Source: Bin87 sp965203985
Lineage (GTDB): Bacteria > Chloroflexota > Dehalococcoidia > Lucifugimonadales > UBA3495
Direction of reading: 5' to 3'
DNA length: 64,000 nt
NCBI GenBank assembly: GCA_965203985.1
Contig: CBDBDS010000001.1
Location: 1-64,000, forward strand
Part shown: one piece after another, positions 1-8,424 of the stretch
How positions within the stretch are numbered: position 1 is the first letter of the stretch
Layout: each line of letters begins with the position of its first letter
Program-made: the position numbers and the translations under genes
The notes under the pieces: model-generated
The model's database searches: none
Seen by the model: only the letters and a program-made list of their open reading frames with translations
Told to the model about the DNA's origin: nothing

Positions 1-336
1 CACCACGACCATCTCGCCCTCGGCGTCGAACCTCTGCACTTCCTTCGGGCGGACGATGGCGTCCTCAGGACCGATGACGCTGGTCGGGGTCTTGTGGAAG
101 ATCATGGGGTACTCGGGGGCCGGCCGGTCGCCGATGTGGCTGGTGTAGTTGAGGCCCATGGCCAGGATTTTGCCCGGCATCACCGGCGACAGCAGTTTCA
201 CGTCGGAGAGGGAGTGGATGTGATCGGTCAGCTTGATCTCGGAGTCGAAAATGCTGCCGTCGATGGCGGTGACGTTGTCTCCGTCAACGACACCGTAATG
301 CTCGGATCCGTGGGCGACGTAGCGGGCGATTTTCAT
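1..336 (-). CDS. Fumarylacetoacetate hydrolase family protein (N-terminal part, cut by window edge)
   Basis: The frame runs off the window at position 1, so only the first 112 residues are visible, starting at the ATG at 334-336. They show the N-terminal cap (MKIARYVAHGSEHYGVVDG) and then the opening of the FAH fold: KILAMGLNYTSHIGD, followed by PMIFHKTPTSVIGPEDAIV. These match the typical 'GlNY..H' and 'F.K....v.gp' signatures. Family members are metal-dependent C-C hydrolases, decarboxylases or isomerases acting on 1,3-diketo acids, usually in aromatic-compound breakdown. The metal-binding acidic residues lie beyond the window, so substrate and activity cannot be judged. The neighbouring oxidoreductase on the same strand fits a catabolic setting. 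Confidence 0.85.
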   Translation of the reverse strand, partial: MKIARYVAHGSEHYGVVDGDNVTAIDGSIFDSEIKLTDHIHSLSDVKLLSPVMPGKILAMGLNYTSHIGDRPAPEYPMIFHKTPTSVIGPEDAIVRPKEVQRFDAEGEMVVV

Positions 337-407
337 GGCGGGGATGCCTCCGTTGCAATGTGGTGACCTTTTTGGCGTGCGTTATTGTACCAAACGCCGG
401 CGGTCGC

Positions 408-1442
408 TCAGTGTTCGATGACCAGCTTGCCGTAGAAATCCCGGTCGTGCATCACCTGGTGGGCCTCGCCCACGCCTTCCAACGGGAAGGTCCGGCCCAC
501 AATCCCGCGGAGCGCTCCTTGGTTCACCATTTTCATGGCGTCGGCCATGGTGCGGCGGCTGCGCCCGCCGCTTCCCATCAGGTGCAACGGTTTGCCGTGC
601 AGTATGGACAGATCCATCGGCGTCTGGCTGCCCGAGGTTACGCCGGTAATCACCAGTCTGCCCTCGTGCTTCAGGCTCAGCATGTTCTCGTGCCACACGT
701 CCGCGCCGACGCAATCGTACACCACATCGACACCCTGGCCGTCGGTGAGTTCCTTCACCCGTTCGCTGACGCTGTCCACCTCCCGGTAGTTGATGACCTC
801 ATCGGCGCCCCACTTCTTCGCCTCTTCCAGTTTCCAGTCGTTGCCGGCGGTGGTGATCACGCGACATCCCATCATCTTGGCAATCTGGATGCCCATACTG
901 CCGACGCCTGAGCCGGCGGCCTGAACCAGCACGTCGTCCCAGGGCTGGATCTTCGCCTGAGTGACGAGGCAGTGCCACGACGTGTGCAGCGCGATGGGCA
1001 GCGCCGCCGCTTCCGCGAAGGACATTTCGTCGGGAATGGTGTAGGCGTTGATGGCCGGTGCGACCACGTACTCCGCGTGTCCGCCGTCCAGGTCGACGCC
1101 GATGCGCTGCTGGCGGGCGCACCACTGATCGTGCCCGGCGGCGCAGTGCTCGCAGAGGTTATGTCCGCCGCACTTAACGCGATTGTCCACCAGCACCCGG
1201 TCGCCAATAGCCAGGTCGGTTCCGGAGTCGGGGCTGATTTGCACCACCTCGCCGGCGAAGTCGCAGCCGAGAATGTGAGGAAAGCGGCGCGCGTTGCCGG
1301 CCCGCAAGTTCAGGTCGAGGTGGTTCAGGGCGCTGCCACCCACTCGGATCATCACCTCGCCGGGGCTGATCTCGGGGTCGGGACGGTCGCCGTGGATCAG
1401 CACGTCGGTGCCGCCGGTCTCGTTGATGTAAACGGCTTTCAT
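408..1442 (-). CDS. Zinc-type alcohol dehydrogenase / quinone oxidoreductase-like protein
   Basis: A 344-residue medium-chain dehydrogenase/reductase. The start at 1442 (MKAVYINETGG) is chosen because GGAGGG stands just upstream, although the frame is open further 5'. The GroES-like N-terminal domain carries the structural-zinc cysteine cluster (CGGHNLCEHCAAGHDQWC). In place of the catalytic-zinc GHE motif it has GCDFAGEV, as in quinone oxidoreductase-like members. The Rossmann domain has the dinucleotide loop AAGSGVGSMGIQIAK. It probably performs NAD(P)H-dependent oxidation or reduction of an alcohol, aldehyde or enone in the cytoplasm; the substrate is unknown. It is co-directional with the FAH-family gene downstream, about 70 bp away, so the two may share a transcript. 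Confidence 0.88.
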   Translation of the reverse strand: MKAVYINETGGTDVLIHGDRPDPEISPGEVMIRVGGSALNHLDLNLRAGNARRFPHILGCDFAGEVVQISPDSGTDLAIGDRVLVDNRVKCGGHNLCEHCAAGHDQWCARQQRIGVDLDGGHAEYVVAPAINAYTIPDEMSFAEAAALPIALHTSWHCLVTQAKIQPWDDVLVQAAGSGVGSMGIQIAKMMGCRVITTAGNDWKLEEAKKWGADEVINYREVDSVSERVKELTDGQGVDVVYDCVGADVWHENMLSLKHEGRLVITGVTSGSQTPMDLSILHGKPLHLMGSGGRSRRTMADAMKMVNQGALRGIVGRTFPLEGVGEAHQVMHDRDFYGKLVIEH

Positions 1443-1584
1443 GATGGGTTCCCTCCGAGTTACAGTGGTAACGACGGCAGTGTAAAGGCGCGGGGGATGC
1501 GCGGGCAAATGGATGCTACAGTTGAATTGGGCTACCAGCGCCCGCTCGCCGTATCGACCGCCTGTACAGGAGTACCAACGGGTC

Positions 1585-1989
1585 ATGCAATTCATCACGG
1601 ATCCTACCGACGAACAGGCAGCAGAGATCGAACTAGGCTTGGACACTCACAGTGCGTTGGTAGCGTCAGCCCGCTCCGTCGCGCCGGTGCGGGCGGTCTA
1701 CGCGGAATCAGGCTGGGTCGTGGCCGGGTTGGTCGGCTCCGCCTATTGGGGCAAACTGCACGTTCGCCTGCTGTGGGTGAACTCGGACTATCGGTCCAGA
1801 GGGCTGGGTCGGCGGCTGATGGATTGGGCGGAGGAACGCGCTGTAGATATGGGATGCACCTCGGTAGTTGTCGATACGATGTCATTCCAGGCTCCGGAGT
1901 TTTACATCAAGCTTGGCTACCAGCAAATCGGGCTGTCCGAAGGCTATGAAGGTGGGGTGAGCCGGCACTACTTCGAAAAGAAGCTGTAG
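1585..1989 (+). CDS. GNAT family N-acetyltransferase
   Basis: A GNAT acetyltransferase of about 134 residues. The acetyl-CoA pyrophosphate-binding signature is visible as DYRSRGLGRRLMDWAEE (R/QxxGxG/A), followed by the beta5 region VVDTMSFQAPEFYIKLGYQQIG with the typical aromatic FY..LGY motif. These proteins transfer acetyl groups to amines, such as antibiotics, polyamines or protein N-termini; the substrate cannot be read here. The frame is open from 1513, but MQFITDPTDEQ at 1585 fits the family start better and has an AGGAG about 12 nt upstream. The gene is divergent from the dehydrogenase gene at 1442. Confidence 0.85.
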   Translation: MQFITDPTDEQAAEIELGLDTHSALVASARSVAPVRAVYAESGWVVAGLVGSAYWGKLHVRLLWVNSDYRSRGLGRRLMDWAEERAVDMGCTSVVVDTMSFQAPEFYIKLGYQQIGLSEGYEGGVSRHYFEKKL

Positions 1990-2122
1990 TTGGCTTCGGC
2001 GGCATCTCCAGAGACAACCCGACGTTCGCGGCCCCGCAGCGGGACCGGAAACCCCACACAAATGCTGCTACAATCCCCAACATCCCGATCATCCATGCCC
2101 ATTGTTCGCACGGAGGCTTCCC

Positions 2123-3175
2123 ATGCCCATCTTCACCCCTGAATACCTGGAAAAGGCCGCCTACCACATCTACGTGGCCAAGGGTACGCCGCCCGAAGAG
2201 GCCGAGATCGTAGCCCGGCACCAGGTCATGGCCAACCTGGTCGGCCATGATTCCCACGGCGTCATCCACATACCCGAGTACTGCGAGCGCGTTGACCGCG
2301 GGCATATCGTCCCCGGCGCGCCCTTTGAGGTGCTGAGCGAGACGCCCACCACCGCCGTGGTCGACGGCCATTGGGGATTCGGTTTCGTGGTCACGGAAAA
2401 GGCGACCCGCATGGCCATCGACAAGGCCAAGCAGAACGGGGTCGCCGCCTTCACGATCCGCCGCCAGAGCCACATCGGTCGCTTGGGCGACTACCCGACC
2501 ATCTGCGCTCAGGAGGGGATGATCGCGATCCTCACCGCCGACTCCGGCGCCGGACCCAAGGCGGTGGCGCCCTTCGGCGGACGGGCTCGTCGTCTCGGAA
2601 CCAACCCCATCTGCATCGGCGTGCCCAGCAACCTGCCGGGACAAGTTCTGCTAGACATGGCGACCTCCGCCGTCGCCGCCGGCAAGATCGGCCTGGCGCG
2701 CAACCGTGGCGAGCAAGTGCCCACGGGATGGATCGTGGACAAGGACGGCAACCCCACCAACGACCCCAACGACTACGCCGCTGGCGGCGCTATCCTGCCC
2801 GTGGGCGCCGACCAGGGGCACAAGGGCTTCGGCTTGTCCTTCATGGTGGAGATGTTCTCCGGCCTGCTCACCGGCCTCGGGTTCGGTATCGACCCGCAGG
2901 CCCGCCACAACGACGGCTGCTTCCTGGCCGTGTTCGACGTTGCGAAGTTCCGTCCCTTGGAAGACTTCAAGCAGGAGATGACCGAGTTCGCCGAATTCGT
3001 GAAGACCTCCCCGCCAGCCCCGGGTTTCAGCGAAGTCTACTATCCCGGCGAGATCGAGTACCGAACCGAACTGCAGCGTCGTGAAAACGGGATCTTCATC
3101 GAGGACGAAACTTGGCGTCAGATATCCGATTTGATGGCCGAGGTCGGCGTGACCGAAGCCGTGGGGCAACCCTAA
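2123..3175 (+). CDS. Ldh2-type (malate/L-lactate/sulfolactate dehydrogenase family) oxidoreductase
   Basis: A 350-residue protein of the MDH2/LDH2 family, which does not use a Rossmann fold. The start MPIFTPEYLEKAA follows CGGAGG with 6 nt spacing. Family marks are the early substrate-binding motif GHDSHGVIHIPEY, the VDGHWGFGF and RQSHIGRLGDY segments around the catalytic His, and the nucleotide-binding C-terminal part with GGRARRLGTNPICIGVP and LLDMATSAVAAGKI. Known members reduce 2-oxo acids with NAD(P)H: malate, L-lactate, ureidoglycolate, 2,3-diketogulonate or (R)-sulfolactate. Two TauE/SafE genes lie directly downstream on the same strand, 48 and 37 bp apart. This suggests, but does not prove, a role with sulfonated hydroxyacids. 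Confidence 0.88.
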   Translation: MPIFTPEYLEKAAYHIYVAKGTPPEEAEIVARHQVMANLVGHDSHGVIHIPEYCERVDRGHIVPGAPFEVLSETPTTAVVDGHWGFGFVVTEKATRMAIDKAKQNGVAAFTIRRQSHIGRLGDYPTICAQEGMIAILTADSGAGPKAVAPFGGRARRLGTNPICIGVPSNLPGQVLLDMATSAVAAGKIGLARNRGEQVPTGWIVDKDGNPTNDPNDYAAGGAILPVGADQGHKGFGLSFMVEMFSGLLTGLGFGIDPQARHNDGCFLAVFDVAKFRPLEDFKQEMTEFAEFVKTSPPAPGFSEVYYPGEIEYRTELQRRENGIFIEDETWRQISDLMAEVGVTEAVGQP

Positions 3176-3223
3176 CCGCCCACCAGGACTACGCGGACTG
3201 GAGTCGGGCAGGCAGATCCGCTG

Positions 3224-4066
3224 ATGGTCCTCTCCGATCTCGGCGTGCCGTCCGACCTGGCGGTAGGGCTGGCACTGCTGCTGCTGGTCATGTCGCTGCT
3301 GGTTGGTGTGCTGGGAGGTCTGATAGGGTCGTCGCTGGGCACCATGCGGCTTCCCGCGATGTTGTTCTTGGGAGTGCCGTTGCCCATGGCCGCCAGCGCC
3401 AACATCTTCGTGAGCAGCGCGGTGGGCGTCGTCGGAAGCTACCGTCACCTCAGGGACGGTCGCGTGAAGATGCCGCTGGTGCTGATAATCGGCGTTCCGG
3501 CCTTCGTCGCCGGCTTCCTGGGCGGCTACTTCAGCAATCAGGCCCCCGCCAACCTGCTGATCGGGCTGGCCGGCGGCCTCGTCCTGTGGCAGGGGTTGGA
3601 ACTGATCCTGATGGCGTACCGGCGCCGGCAAGAATCACGCAAGGGCGCAGGGCAACAGGACCCGCTGGAAGGTTCCTCCGGGCACTTTACAGTGGCGCGA
3701 ACCGCCAGCGGGGTTGCAGCCAGTTTCGGGATCGGCCTGCTGGCGGGCGCCATCGGCCTGGTGCTGAGTACCATTCGCCTGCCGTTGATAATACGCGTGC
3801 TGCGGGTTGACCCGCGTATCGCTGCCGGCAGCAACCTGTTCATCGGCATGACCATGGGCGCACTGGGATGGATCGGCCACATGCTGCACACGCGAACCGA
3901 CCTGTCATTATTGGTCATATTGCTGGCGCCGGCCATCGTGGGCAGCTACCTGGGCGCCAAATTCACCGGCCGGATCAGCGTAAACCTCCTGCTGCTGGTC
4001 ATGGGCGTGCTGCTCACCGGATCCGGTTGCATGATGCTCTGGAGAGGCGTCAGCTGGCTGCTGTAG
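3224..4066 (+). CDS. TauE/SafE family permease (first of a tandem pair)
   Basis: A 280-residue integral membrane protein with about eight hydrophobic segments. It shows the internal two-fold repeat of TauE/SafE permeases: a first half with GSSLGTMRLPAMLFLGVPLPMAAS and SSAVGVVGSYRHLRDGRV, and a second half with LSTIRLPLIIRVLRVDPRI and AAGSNLFIGMTMGALGW. Family members export sulfite or move sulfoacetate, or other organosulfur anions, across the cytoplasmic membrane; the exact substrate is unknown. The gene starts 48 bp after the Ldh2-type dehydrogenase and is followed after 37 bp by a close paralogue, suggesting one operon. Confidence 0.9.
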   Translation: MVLSDLGVPSDLAVGLALLLLVMSLLVGVLGGLIGSSLGTMRLPAMLFLGVPLPMAASANIFVSSAVGVVGSYRHLRDGRVKMPLVLIIGVPAFVAGFLGGYFSNQAPANLLIGLAGGLVLWQGLELILMAYRRRQESRKGAGQQDPLEGSSGHFTVARTASGVAASFGIGLLAGAIGLVLSTIRLPLIIRVLRVDPRIAAGSNLFIGMTMGALGWIGHMLHTRTDLSLLVILLAPAIVGSYLGAKFTGRISVNLLLLVMGVLLTGSGCMMLWRGVSWLL

Positions 4067-4103
4067 CAGTATCACTCTCGGACGACAACCGCCGCGTAAC
4101 CTC

Positions 4104-4949
4104 ATGACGCTTGCTGACATAGGCCTGCCATCGAACGTCCTGGTCTGGCACGCCGCTCTTCTGGCGGTGATCTCATTCCTGGTCGGCATTCTCGGCGGCT
4201 TCGTGGGCCTGGCCCTCGGTACCATGCGCCTACCAGCGATGCTGCTGCTGGGGATGCCGGCGCCGGCCGCCGGCGGGACGAACATTCTGGTCAGCAGCCT
4301 GGCATCCCTGGCCGGCACCATACGGCACCTGCGCGCTGGCCGGGTGAACCTGCGCATCGTGCTCACCATGGGCGTGCCCGCCTTCATCGGCGCGTTCATC
4401 GGCGGCTGGTTCAGCGACGTCACGCCGGAACACCTGCTGATCGCGCTGGCGGGCGCGCTGGTTTTCTGGCAAGGCGTGGAGTTCCTCATCATCGCCCGGG
4501 ACCGGATCCGGTCCGGTCAATCCAGCGGGGCGCTGTTCGGCCAGGGCCTGGAAGGATCACCGGGCTTGTTCACGCCGGGCCGCATGGCCGCTGAGGGCGG
4601 CATCGGCTTCGCGGTGGGTATGCTGGGCGGCGCGGTGGGCCTGATCCTGGGGAGCATTCGGCTGCCCGCACTGGTCCGCATCCTCCGGGTTGACCCACGC
4701 ATCGCCGCCGGCACCAACCTGTTCATCGGCTTCGTGATGGGCGCGGCCGGCTGGGTGGGCCACGTGATCCACGGCCAAGTGGACTGGGTGATCCTGGCGC
4801 TGATGGGGCCGATGGCGATGATTGGCAGCTACCTGGGCGCGAACCTGACCGGCAGGGTCAACCTGAACCTGCTCATCCTGGCCATGGGCCTGACGCTGTT
4901 GGTGGTGGGCATCCTGCTGGTCTGGCAGGGCATTGCGGGCCTGCTTTAA
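4104..4949 (+). CDS. TauE/SafE family permease (second of a tandem pair)
   Basis: A 281-residue multi-spanning membrane protein. By eye it aligns with the preceding gene along its whole length (ALGTMRLPAMLLLGMPAPAAG, RHLRAGRVNLRIV, then RLPALVRILRVDPRIAAGTN with NLFIGFVMGAAGWVGH). The pair arose by tandem duplication, and both copies keep the two-repeat TauE/SafE architecture, so neither looks degraded. Like its neighbour it probably moves sulfite or an organosulfonate. Retaining two similar copies may mean a heteromeric transporter or two substrates. It ends 13 bp before the convergent PIG-L gene. Confidence 0.9.
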   Translation: MTLADIGLPSNVLVWHAALLAVISFLVGILGGFVGLALGTMRLPAMLLLGMPAPAAGGTNILVSSLASLAGTIRHLRAGRVNLRIVLTMGVPAFIGAFIGGWFSDVTPEHLLIALAGALVFWQGVEFLIIARDRIRSGQSSGALFGQGLEGSPGLFTPGRMAAEGGIGFAVGMLGGAVGLILGSIRLPALVRILRVDPRIAAGTNLFIGFVMGAAGWVGHVIHGQVDWVILALMGPMAMIGSYLGANLTGRVNLNLLILAMGLTLLVVGILLVWQGIAGLL

Positions 4950-4962
4950 CCCGCAATCTCAG

Positions 4963-5814
4963 CTACAGGCCAGCGAAGAAGTCGGCGGGGACGACCTCGC
5001 CTTCAGCGACCGGAGGCTCGGCGCGAATGAAGTGCTCCACGCCGATCACGGAGGCAGTCACTTCCCGGGGAATGTGCTCGTAGGGCCAGTCCGGCTGCAA
5101 CTGCGTGAAGTGTCGCTTGATGCAGGCCATCTTGGCATCCAGGCCATCGGATGCGTCCACGGTCAGGTTGATGGTTTCGGGATCCGCACCATCGTTGACG
5201 CGATCCGGAGACGGCATGGGGAAGTCTACGCCGGCCGCCTGCAACGATTCCGCCATGTGCACGCGGAACCCGCGTGGCCGCACGCTGTAGAAAAGGCGGT
5301 CCGTCCGGTGGGGCTGAATGCCGATGGCCATGTGGTGGGGGAAGGACGACGGGTCGGCGGCCAGCCGGAAGGCGGTGGTCGCGTGCATGCAGATGGCGAT
5401 GTGGTCGGGGTGACCGTACAGGCCGTCCATACCGAAGGTGAGGATCACCTGGGGCCGGAACCGGCGGATTTCGAACACCAGACGGGCCACAACCTCGTGT
5501 TCGTCCGCCTGCACAAAGGCTTTGGGATGGTGGTTGTCGTCCCAGCCGGCCATGCCGGAATCGCGGTAGTGCAAGACCTCATGGCTCTCGATGCTCAGCT
5601 CCTTGATCGCCTCGGCCAGTTCCCCGCGTCGGACCTCCCCGATGGTCTCGCGGGTGGCGGAACCGGGCTGGCGGATTTCGCCGAGCTCTCCCGAGGTGGC
5701 GGTGATCAGCCGGGCGGTTACACCGCGCGCTGTGTGCATGGCAATGGTTCCGCCGACGGGAAAAGCCTCGTCGTCAGGATGGGCAAACAGGATGAGGAGA
5801 CGATGGTCTGGCAT
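4963..5814 (-). CDS. PIG-L family deacetylase
   Basis: A 283-residue protein with the hallmark zinc-binding motif AHPDDEAFPVGG near residue 11 and the second metal-ligand motif YGHPDHIAICMH near the middle (HPDH). These define the PIG-L/LmbE fold. Members hydrolyse N-acetyl groups from glucosamine conjugates, as in mycothiol (MshB) and bacillithiol (BshB) synthesis, or from antibiotic precursors. The length and spacing resemble MshB-like enzymes, but without a glycosyltransferase neighbour the substrate is open. It is convergent with the TauE genes and follows the restriction-modification pair on the same strand, 83 bp away. Confidence 0.9.
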   Translation of the reverse strand: MPDHRLLILFAHPDDEAFPVGGTIAMHTARGVTARLITATSGELGEIRQPGSATRETIGEVRRGELAEAIKELSIESHEVLHYRDSGMAGWDDNHHPKAFVQADEHEVVARLVFEIRRFRPQVILTFGMDGLYGHPDHIAICMHATTAFRLAADPSSFPHHMAIGIQPHRTDRLFYSVRPRGFRVHMAESLQAAGVDFPMPSPDRVNDGADPETINLTVDASDGLDAKMACIKRHFTQLQPDWPYEHIPREVTASVIGVEHFIRAEPPVAEGEVVPADFFAGL

Positions 5815-5897
5815 AACGTAATCTCTGGCAGTTGGCAGTATCGAATCTAACTCAATCGTATGTACTGCGGAAGCTCCTGTGGTTTATCGGCACCCGA

Positions 5898-6401
5898 TTA
5901 TGCCTCGTTGTCAGCAAGAGCATGGCGGATTCGCTCGGGAAGTTGTGCAATGCCTTCCATGTCATCAAGCCGTTTCGTAAGTTTGTACGTTACCGCCTGA
6001 CCTTCTGCCATGCGCACCAACCTACCGGCTCGGTTTTCGGCCACTGCTCCCTTACGCCACATTTCGAAAACCACCTGGTTCGGGCAAATCCCCAAGCAAA
6101 GCAAGTAATCGTAGTTTCGGTCCAACCGAACGTGGTTGAACTGGAAAGTGCCGTTAGCGCCGAGTGAAGCCGTTTTCACTTCAAATCGTATGTCTCCGAC
6201 CCGAAGATCCGTGGGAGAAACTCGCCCTCCATTGCCAACTGCTATGTCATTCTGGCCCAAGAAGCGCCGTATGAATTCCTCGCCAATCTCGCCGCGGTTG
6301 GTATTGCCAAGCATCCGGTATCCTACCAACGGCGAGTCGCGCCAGATGTCTTCCGGGGCGTGTTCCCGAATGATGGTCACCAGTAGGTCCACTGGGTTCA
6401 T
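5898..6401 (-). CDS. Putative type II restriction endonuclease (PD-(D/E)xK fold)
   Basis: A protein of about 167 residues starting at MNPVDLLVTII (ATG 6399-6401). This ATG overlaps the TGA of the methyltransferase gene as ATGA, so the start is well supported although the frame is open upstream. The sequence has GEIGEEFIRRFLG (Glu38, Glu41) and then DLRVGDIRFEVKTASLG. This gives Asp70, Glu74 and Lys76 in the D-x(n)-E-x-K arrangement of PD-(D/E)xK nucleases. A basic, aromatic-rich segment follows (FQFNHVRLDRNYDYLLCLGI). Adjacency and coupling to a DNA methyltransferase make a restriction enzyme the best explanation. The recognition site is unknown, and I cannot name a family. Confidence 0.75.
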   Translation of the reverse strand: MNPVDLLVTIIREHAPEDIWRDSPLVGYRMLGNTNRGEIGEEFIRRFLGQNDIAVGNGGRVSPTDLRVGDIRFEVKTASLGANGTFQFNHVRLDRNYDYLLCLGICPNQVVFEMWRKGAVAENRAGRLVRMAEGQAVTYKLTKRLDDMEGIAQLPERIRHALADNEA

Positions 6402-7123
6402 GCCGGCGGTTCCCAAATGCTCCTCCCTGAGCCGCTCTTCCAAAACACGAGGAAATACGAATGATTCTTCCTGGCGTGCACCTGGCGAACCGTCCGGCTC
6501 ACTCCGGGACGGTTTTGGCGGACAACCACAAACAGATCCTCGGTAATGAATCCAAGCCGTTCGTACGATTGCATGATTTCCACATGAGTAAAACGTTGCC
6601 GGTTCGCGCACACTTCATCCTGGCACTTCACGATCAATACGCCGCGTTCGCGCAGGACTCGATACGCCTCTCTACCGGCATCTTCGTACAGTTCAAGGAC
6701 GGCTTCGTGATATTTCTTTGTGGTTCGATTCCCGGTGCCGTTGTTGCGATAATGACGCTCGAACGCCGCATGGACCGTATGCGCGGTGCCTCCCGGTGAG
6801 TGCATGTACGGGGGATCGAGAACTACACAATCTATCGTCTCATCCGTGTAAGGAAGGACACGGCAATCCACCCCACTCTGGATATCCGTGGCAAGCAATT
6901 CGTACCGCCCTTCAGGGACGTTGCGCCAGAAAACGCCCTTCCCGAACGTGACATCGGCAACCCTGCTTCCCGGCGCAACATAGAGATCCAGGATATGCGG
7001 GAAGGTGTCCTCATTTCCGCCCACATAGGCGCTGAAGACCAACTCGTTGGTAGGCTGGCCGTTGCGCACCCGCCGGCGTGACCGCTCGGGCTCTTCAACG
7101 GCTGCATATTCCCACAGTTGCAT
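6398..7123 (-). CDS. DNA methyltransferase (N6-adenine/N4-cytosine type) of a type II R-M system
   Basis: A protein of about 241 residues. The SAM-binding motif I is VADVTFGKGVFW at about residues 55-66, and the catalytic motif IV is DPPYMHSP at 103-110, as in amino-methyltransferases that modify adenine N6 or cytosine N4. Motif I precedes motif IV. The C-terminal part (REAYRVLRERGVLIVKCQDE, then HSYFLVFWK) has the strand pattern seen after motif IV in these enzymes. Its stop codon overlaps the start of the putative endonuclease by 4 nt, so the two are translated together, with the protective methylase made first. Together they form a minimal two-gene type II restriction-modification system. 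Confidence 0.87.
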   Translation of the reverse strand: MQLWEYAAVEEPERSRRRVRNGQPTNELVFSAYVGGNEDTFPHILDLYVAPGSRVADVTFGKGVFWRNVPEGRYELLATDIQSGVDCRVLPYTDETIDCVVLDPPYMHSPGGTAHTVHAAFERHYRNNGTGNRTTKKYHEAVLELYEDAGREAYRVLRERGVLIVKCQDEVCANRQRFTHVEIMQSYERLGFITEDLFVVVRQNRPGVSRTVRQVHARKNHSYFLVFWKSGSGRSIWEPPA

Positions 7124-7192
7124 GGTCCGTCACCGCGAGCCGGAAGCTAAACAATTTGGAACAAGCCGCCAAAAGTCGTTGCCAATCGACGT

Positions 7193-7214
7193 GGGGCGAA
7201 TGATCATTCGCCCC
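7193..7214. repeat. Perfect 22-bp palindrome, dispersed repeat
   Basis: A perfect inverted repeat with half-site GGGGCGAATGA and no loop, lying between the methyltransferase and VOC genes. A near-identical copy sits at 8979-9000 and a looser one at 55854-55876, each in an intergenic gap. It could be a bidirectional transcription terminator, a REP-like element or a protein-binding site. No T-run follows on either strand, so it is not a standard intrinsic terminator. Confidence 0.7.
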
Positions 7215-7243
7215 TACATGAACACGGTTCGCGCAGCGACGAG

Positions 7244-7606
7244 CTAGCCGTCAATCACCTCGAGGACTTCCAGGATGATGCCCTGGGGACCCTCGAAGAA
7301 CATGACCCGGCGACCGCCGCCCACAGTGGTCTCCTCAAGTACCGTTGCGCCGCCGTTCTTCAGGTCGGCGATGGTACCGTCGATGTCCGTGGTGTCGATG
7401 GCGATGTGCTCGAAGCCGTAGTTCTGCGGGTGGGTCTGCGTGGCAACGTGGTCGGTCACGTTCAGGGGCAGGCCGTGGAGGTCCAGCCGGAACCCGCCAT
7501 TCGGGGTCTCGGCGGTGACCGTGGCGCCCAGGTTCTGGATGTACCAGTCTGCGGTAGCCTTGGGATCGGGGGTCTTGAGGTGAACGTGGTTCAGTGAGAA
7601 TGCCAT
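7244..7606 (-). CDS. VOC (glyoxalase/bleomycin-resistance) family protein
   Basis: A 120-residue protein starting at MAFSLNHVHLKTPDPKAT, chosen because AGGAGGG stands at suitable spacing upstream. It has the vicinal-oxygen-chelate fold pattern: NHVHLKT with the first metal-ligand His, YGFEHIAIDTTDID with the second His, and FFEGPQGIILEVLEV with the C-terminal Glu ligand. Single-domain members of this kind act as isomerases, dioxygenases or resistance proteins, often as dimers. The substrate is not evident. The gene is divergent from the F420 reductase gene that begins 128 bp away. Confidence 0.88.
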   Translation of the reverse strand: MAFSLNHVHLKTPDPKATADWYIQNLGATVTAETPNGGFRLDLHGLPLNVTDHVATQTHPQNYGFEHIAIDTTDIDGTIADLKNGGATVLEETTVGGGRRVMFFEGPQGIILEVLEVIDG

Positions 7607-7733
7607 GGCGATAGCCCTCCTACAAATGGTCCGCGGACCGAGTGCATGGGAGTGTTTGGCCGATTGTAACACAGGGTGCCGCCACGGCCGGCGATGATAT
7701 ACTTGCGCCGCAAATTACCCGGAGGAGAAATAG

Positions 7734-8381
7734 ATGCTGGCGTTTTTGGGAGGCACCGGACCGGAAGGCAAGGGATTGGCGCTGCGCCTGGCGATGGCCG
7801 GAGACGCGGTGGTCATAGGATCACGCGACGCCGGCCGGGCGCAGGAGGCCGCCGACGAGTTGCTGGCCCTGGCGCCTGAGGCCACCATCTCCGGTGCGGT
7901 GAACCCCGAGGCTGCGGCGCAATCCGATGTGGTGTTCCTGACCATGCCTTACAACGGCATGTCGCCAACCATTGCCGGCGTCGGCGACGCCCTGGATGGC
8001 AAGGTGGTGGTCACAGTGATCGCTCCCATGCGGTTCGAACGGGGCGTGGGCGCCATCGCTGAGGAAGTGGAAGCGGGTTCGGCTGCCGAAGAGGCGCAAG
8101 CTGCGGCCCCCGGTTCCAAGGTGGTCGCCGCCTTCCAGAACGTGTCCGCCGAAGAACTGTTGAAGCCGGGCGTCACGCTGGACGAGGACGTCGTCATCTG
8201 CGGCGACGACGAGGACGCCAAGCAGGTCGTGGTCGACCTGACGCGGAAGATACCCAACCTGCGTCCGGTGGATGCCGGCGCTCTCTATAACGCCAAATAC
8301 GTGGAGCAGATCACCCCTCTGCTGGTCAACATCAACCGGCGTTACCGCACGCATTCGGGGGTGCGCATCACCGGCGTCTGA
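7734..8381 (+). CDS. npdG: F420-dependent NADP reductase-like protein (NpdG/Fno type)
   Basis: A 215-residue protein starting with the NADP-binding loop MLAFLGGTGPEGKGLALRLAMAG and the phosphate-recognising VVIGSRDAGRA, both typical of F420H2:NADP oxidoreductase (NpdG/Fno). The C-terminal region (LRPVDAGALYNAKYVEQITPLLVNINRRY) matches the family end, where the helix bundle contributes to the F420 site. The reaction moves hydride between reduced coenzyme F420 and NADP+. GGAGGAG stands just upstream of the ATG. Its presence implies that the organism makes or salvages F420, but no F420 biosynthesis gene is in this window. Confidence 0.9.
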   Translation: MLAFLGGTGPEGKGLALRLAMAGDAVVIGSRDAGRAQEAADELLALAPEATISGAVNPEAAAQSDVVFLTMPYNGMSPTIAGVGDALDGKVVVTVIAPMRFERGVGAIAEEVEAGSAAEEAQAAAPGSKVVAAFQNVSAEELLKPGVTLDEDVVICGDDEDAKQVVVDLTRKIPNLRPVDAGALYNAKYVEQITPLLVNINRRYRTHSGVRITGV

Positions 8382-8424
8382 AACACAGGAAGGATCCCCC
8401 TCAAACCGGACTGGAGGAAACACC

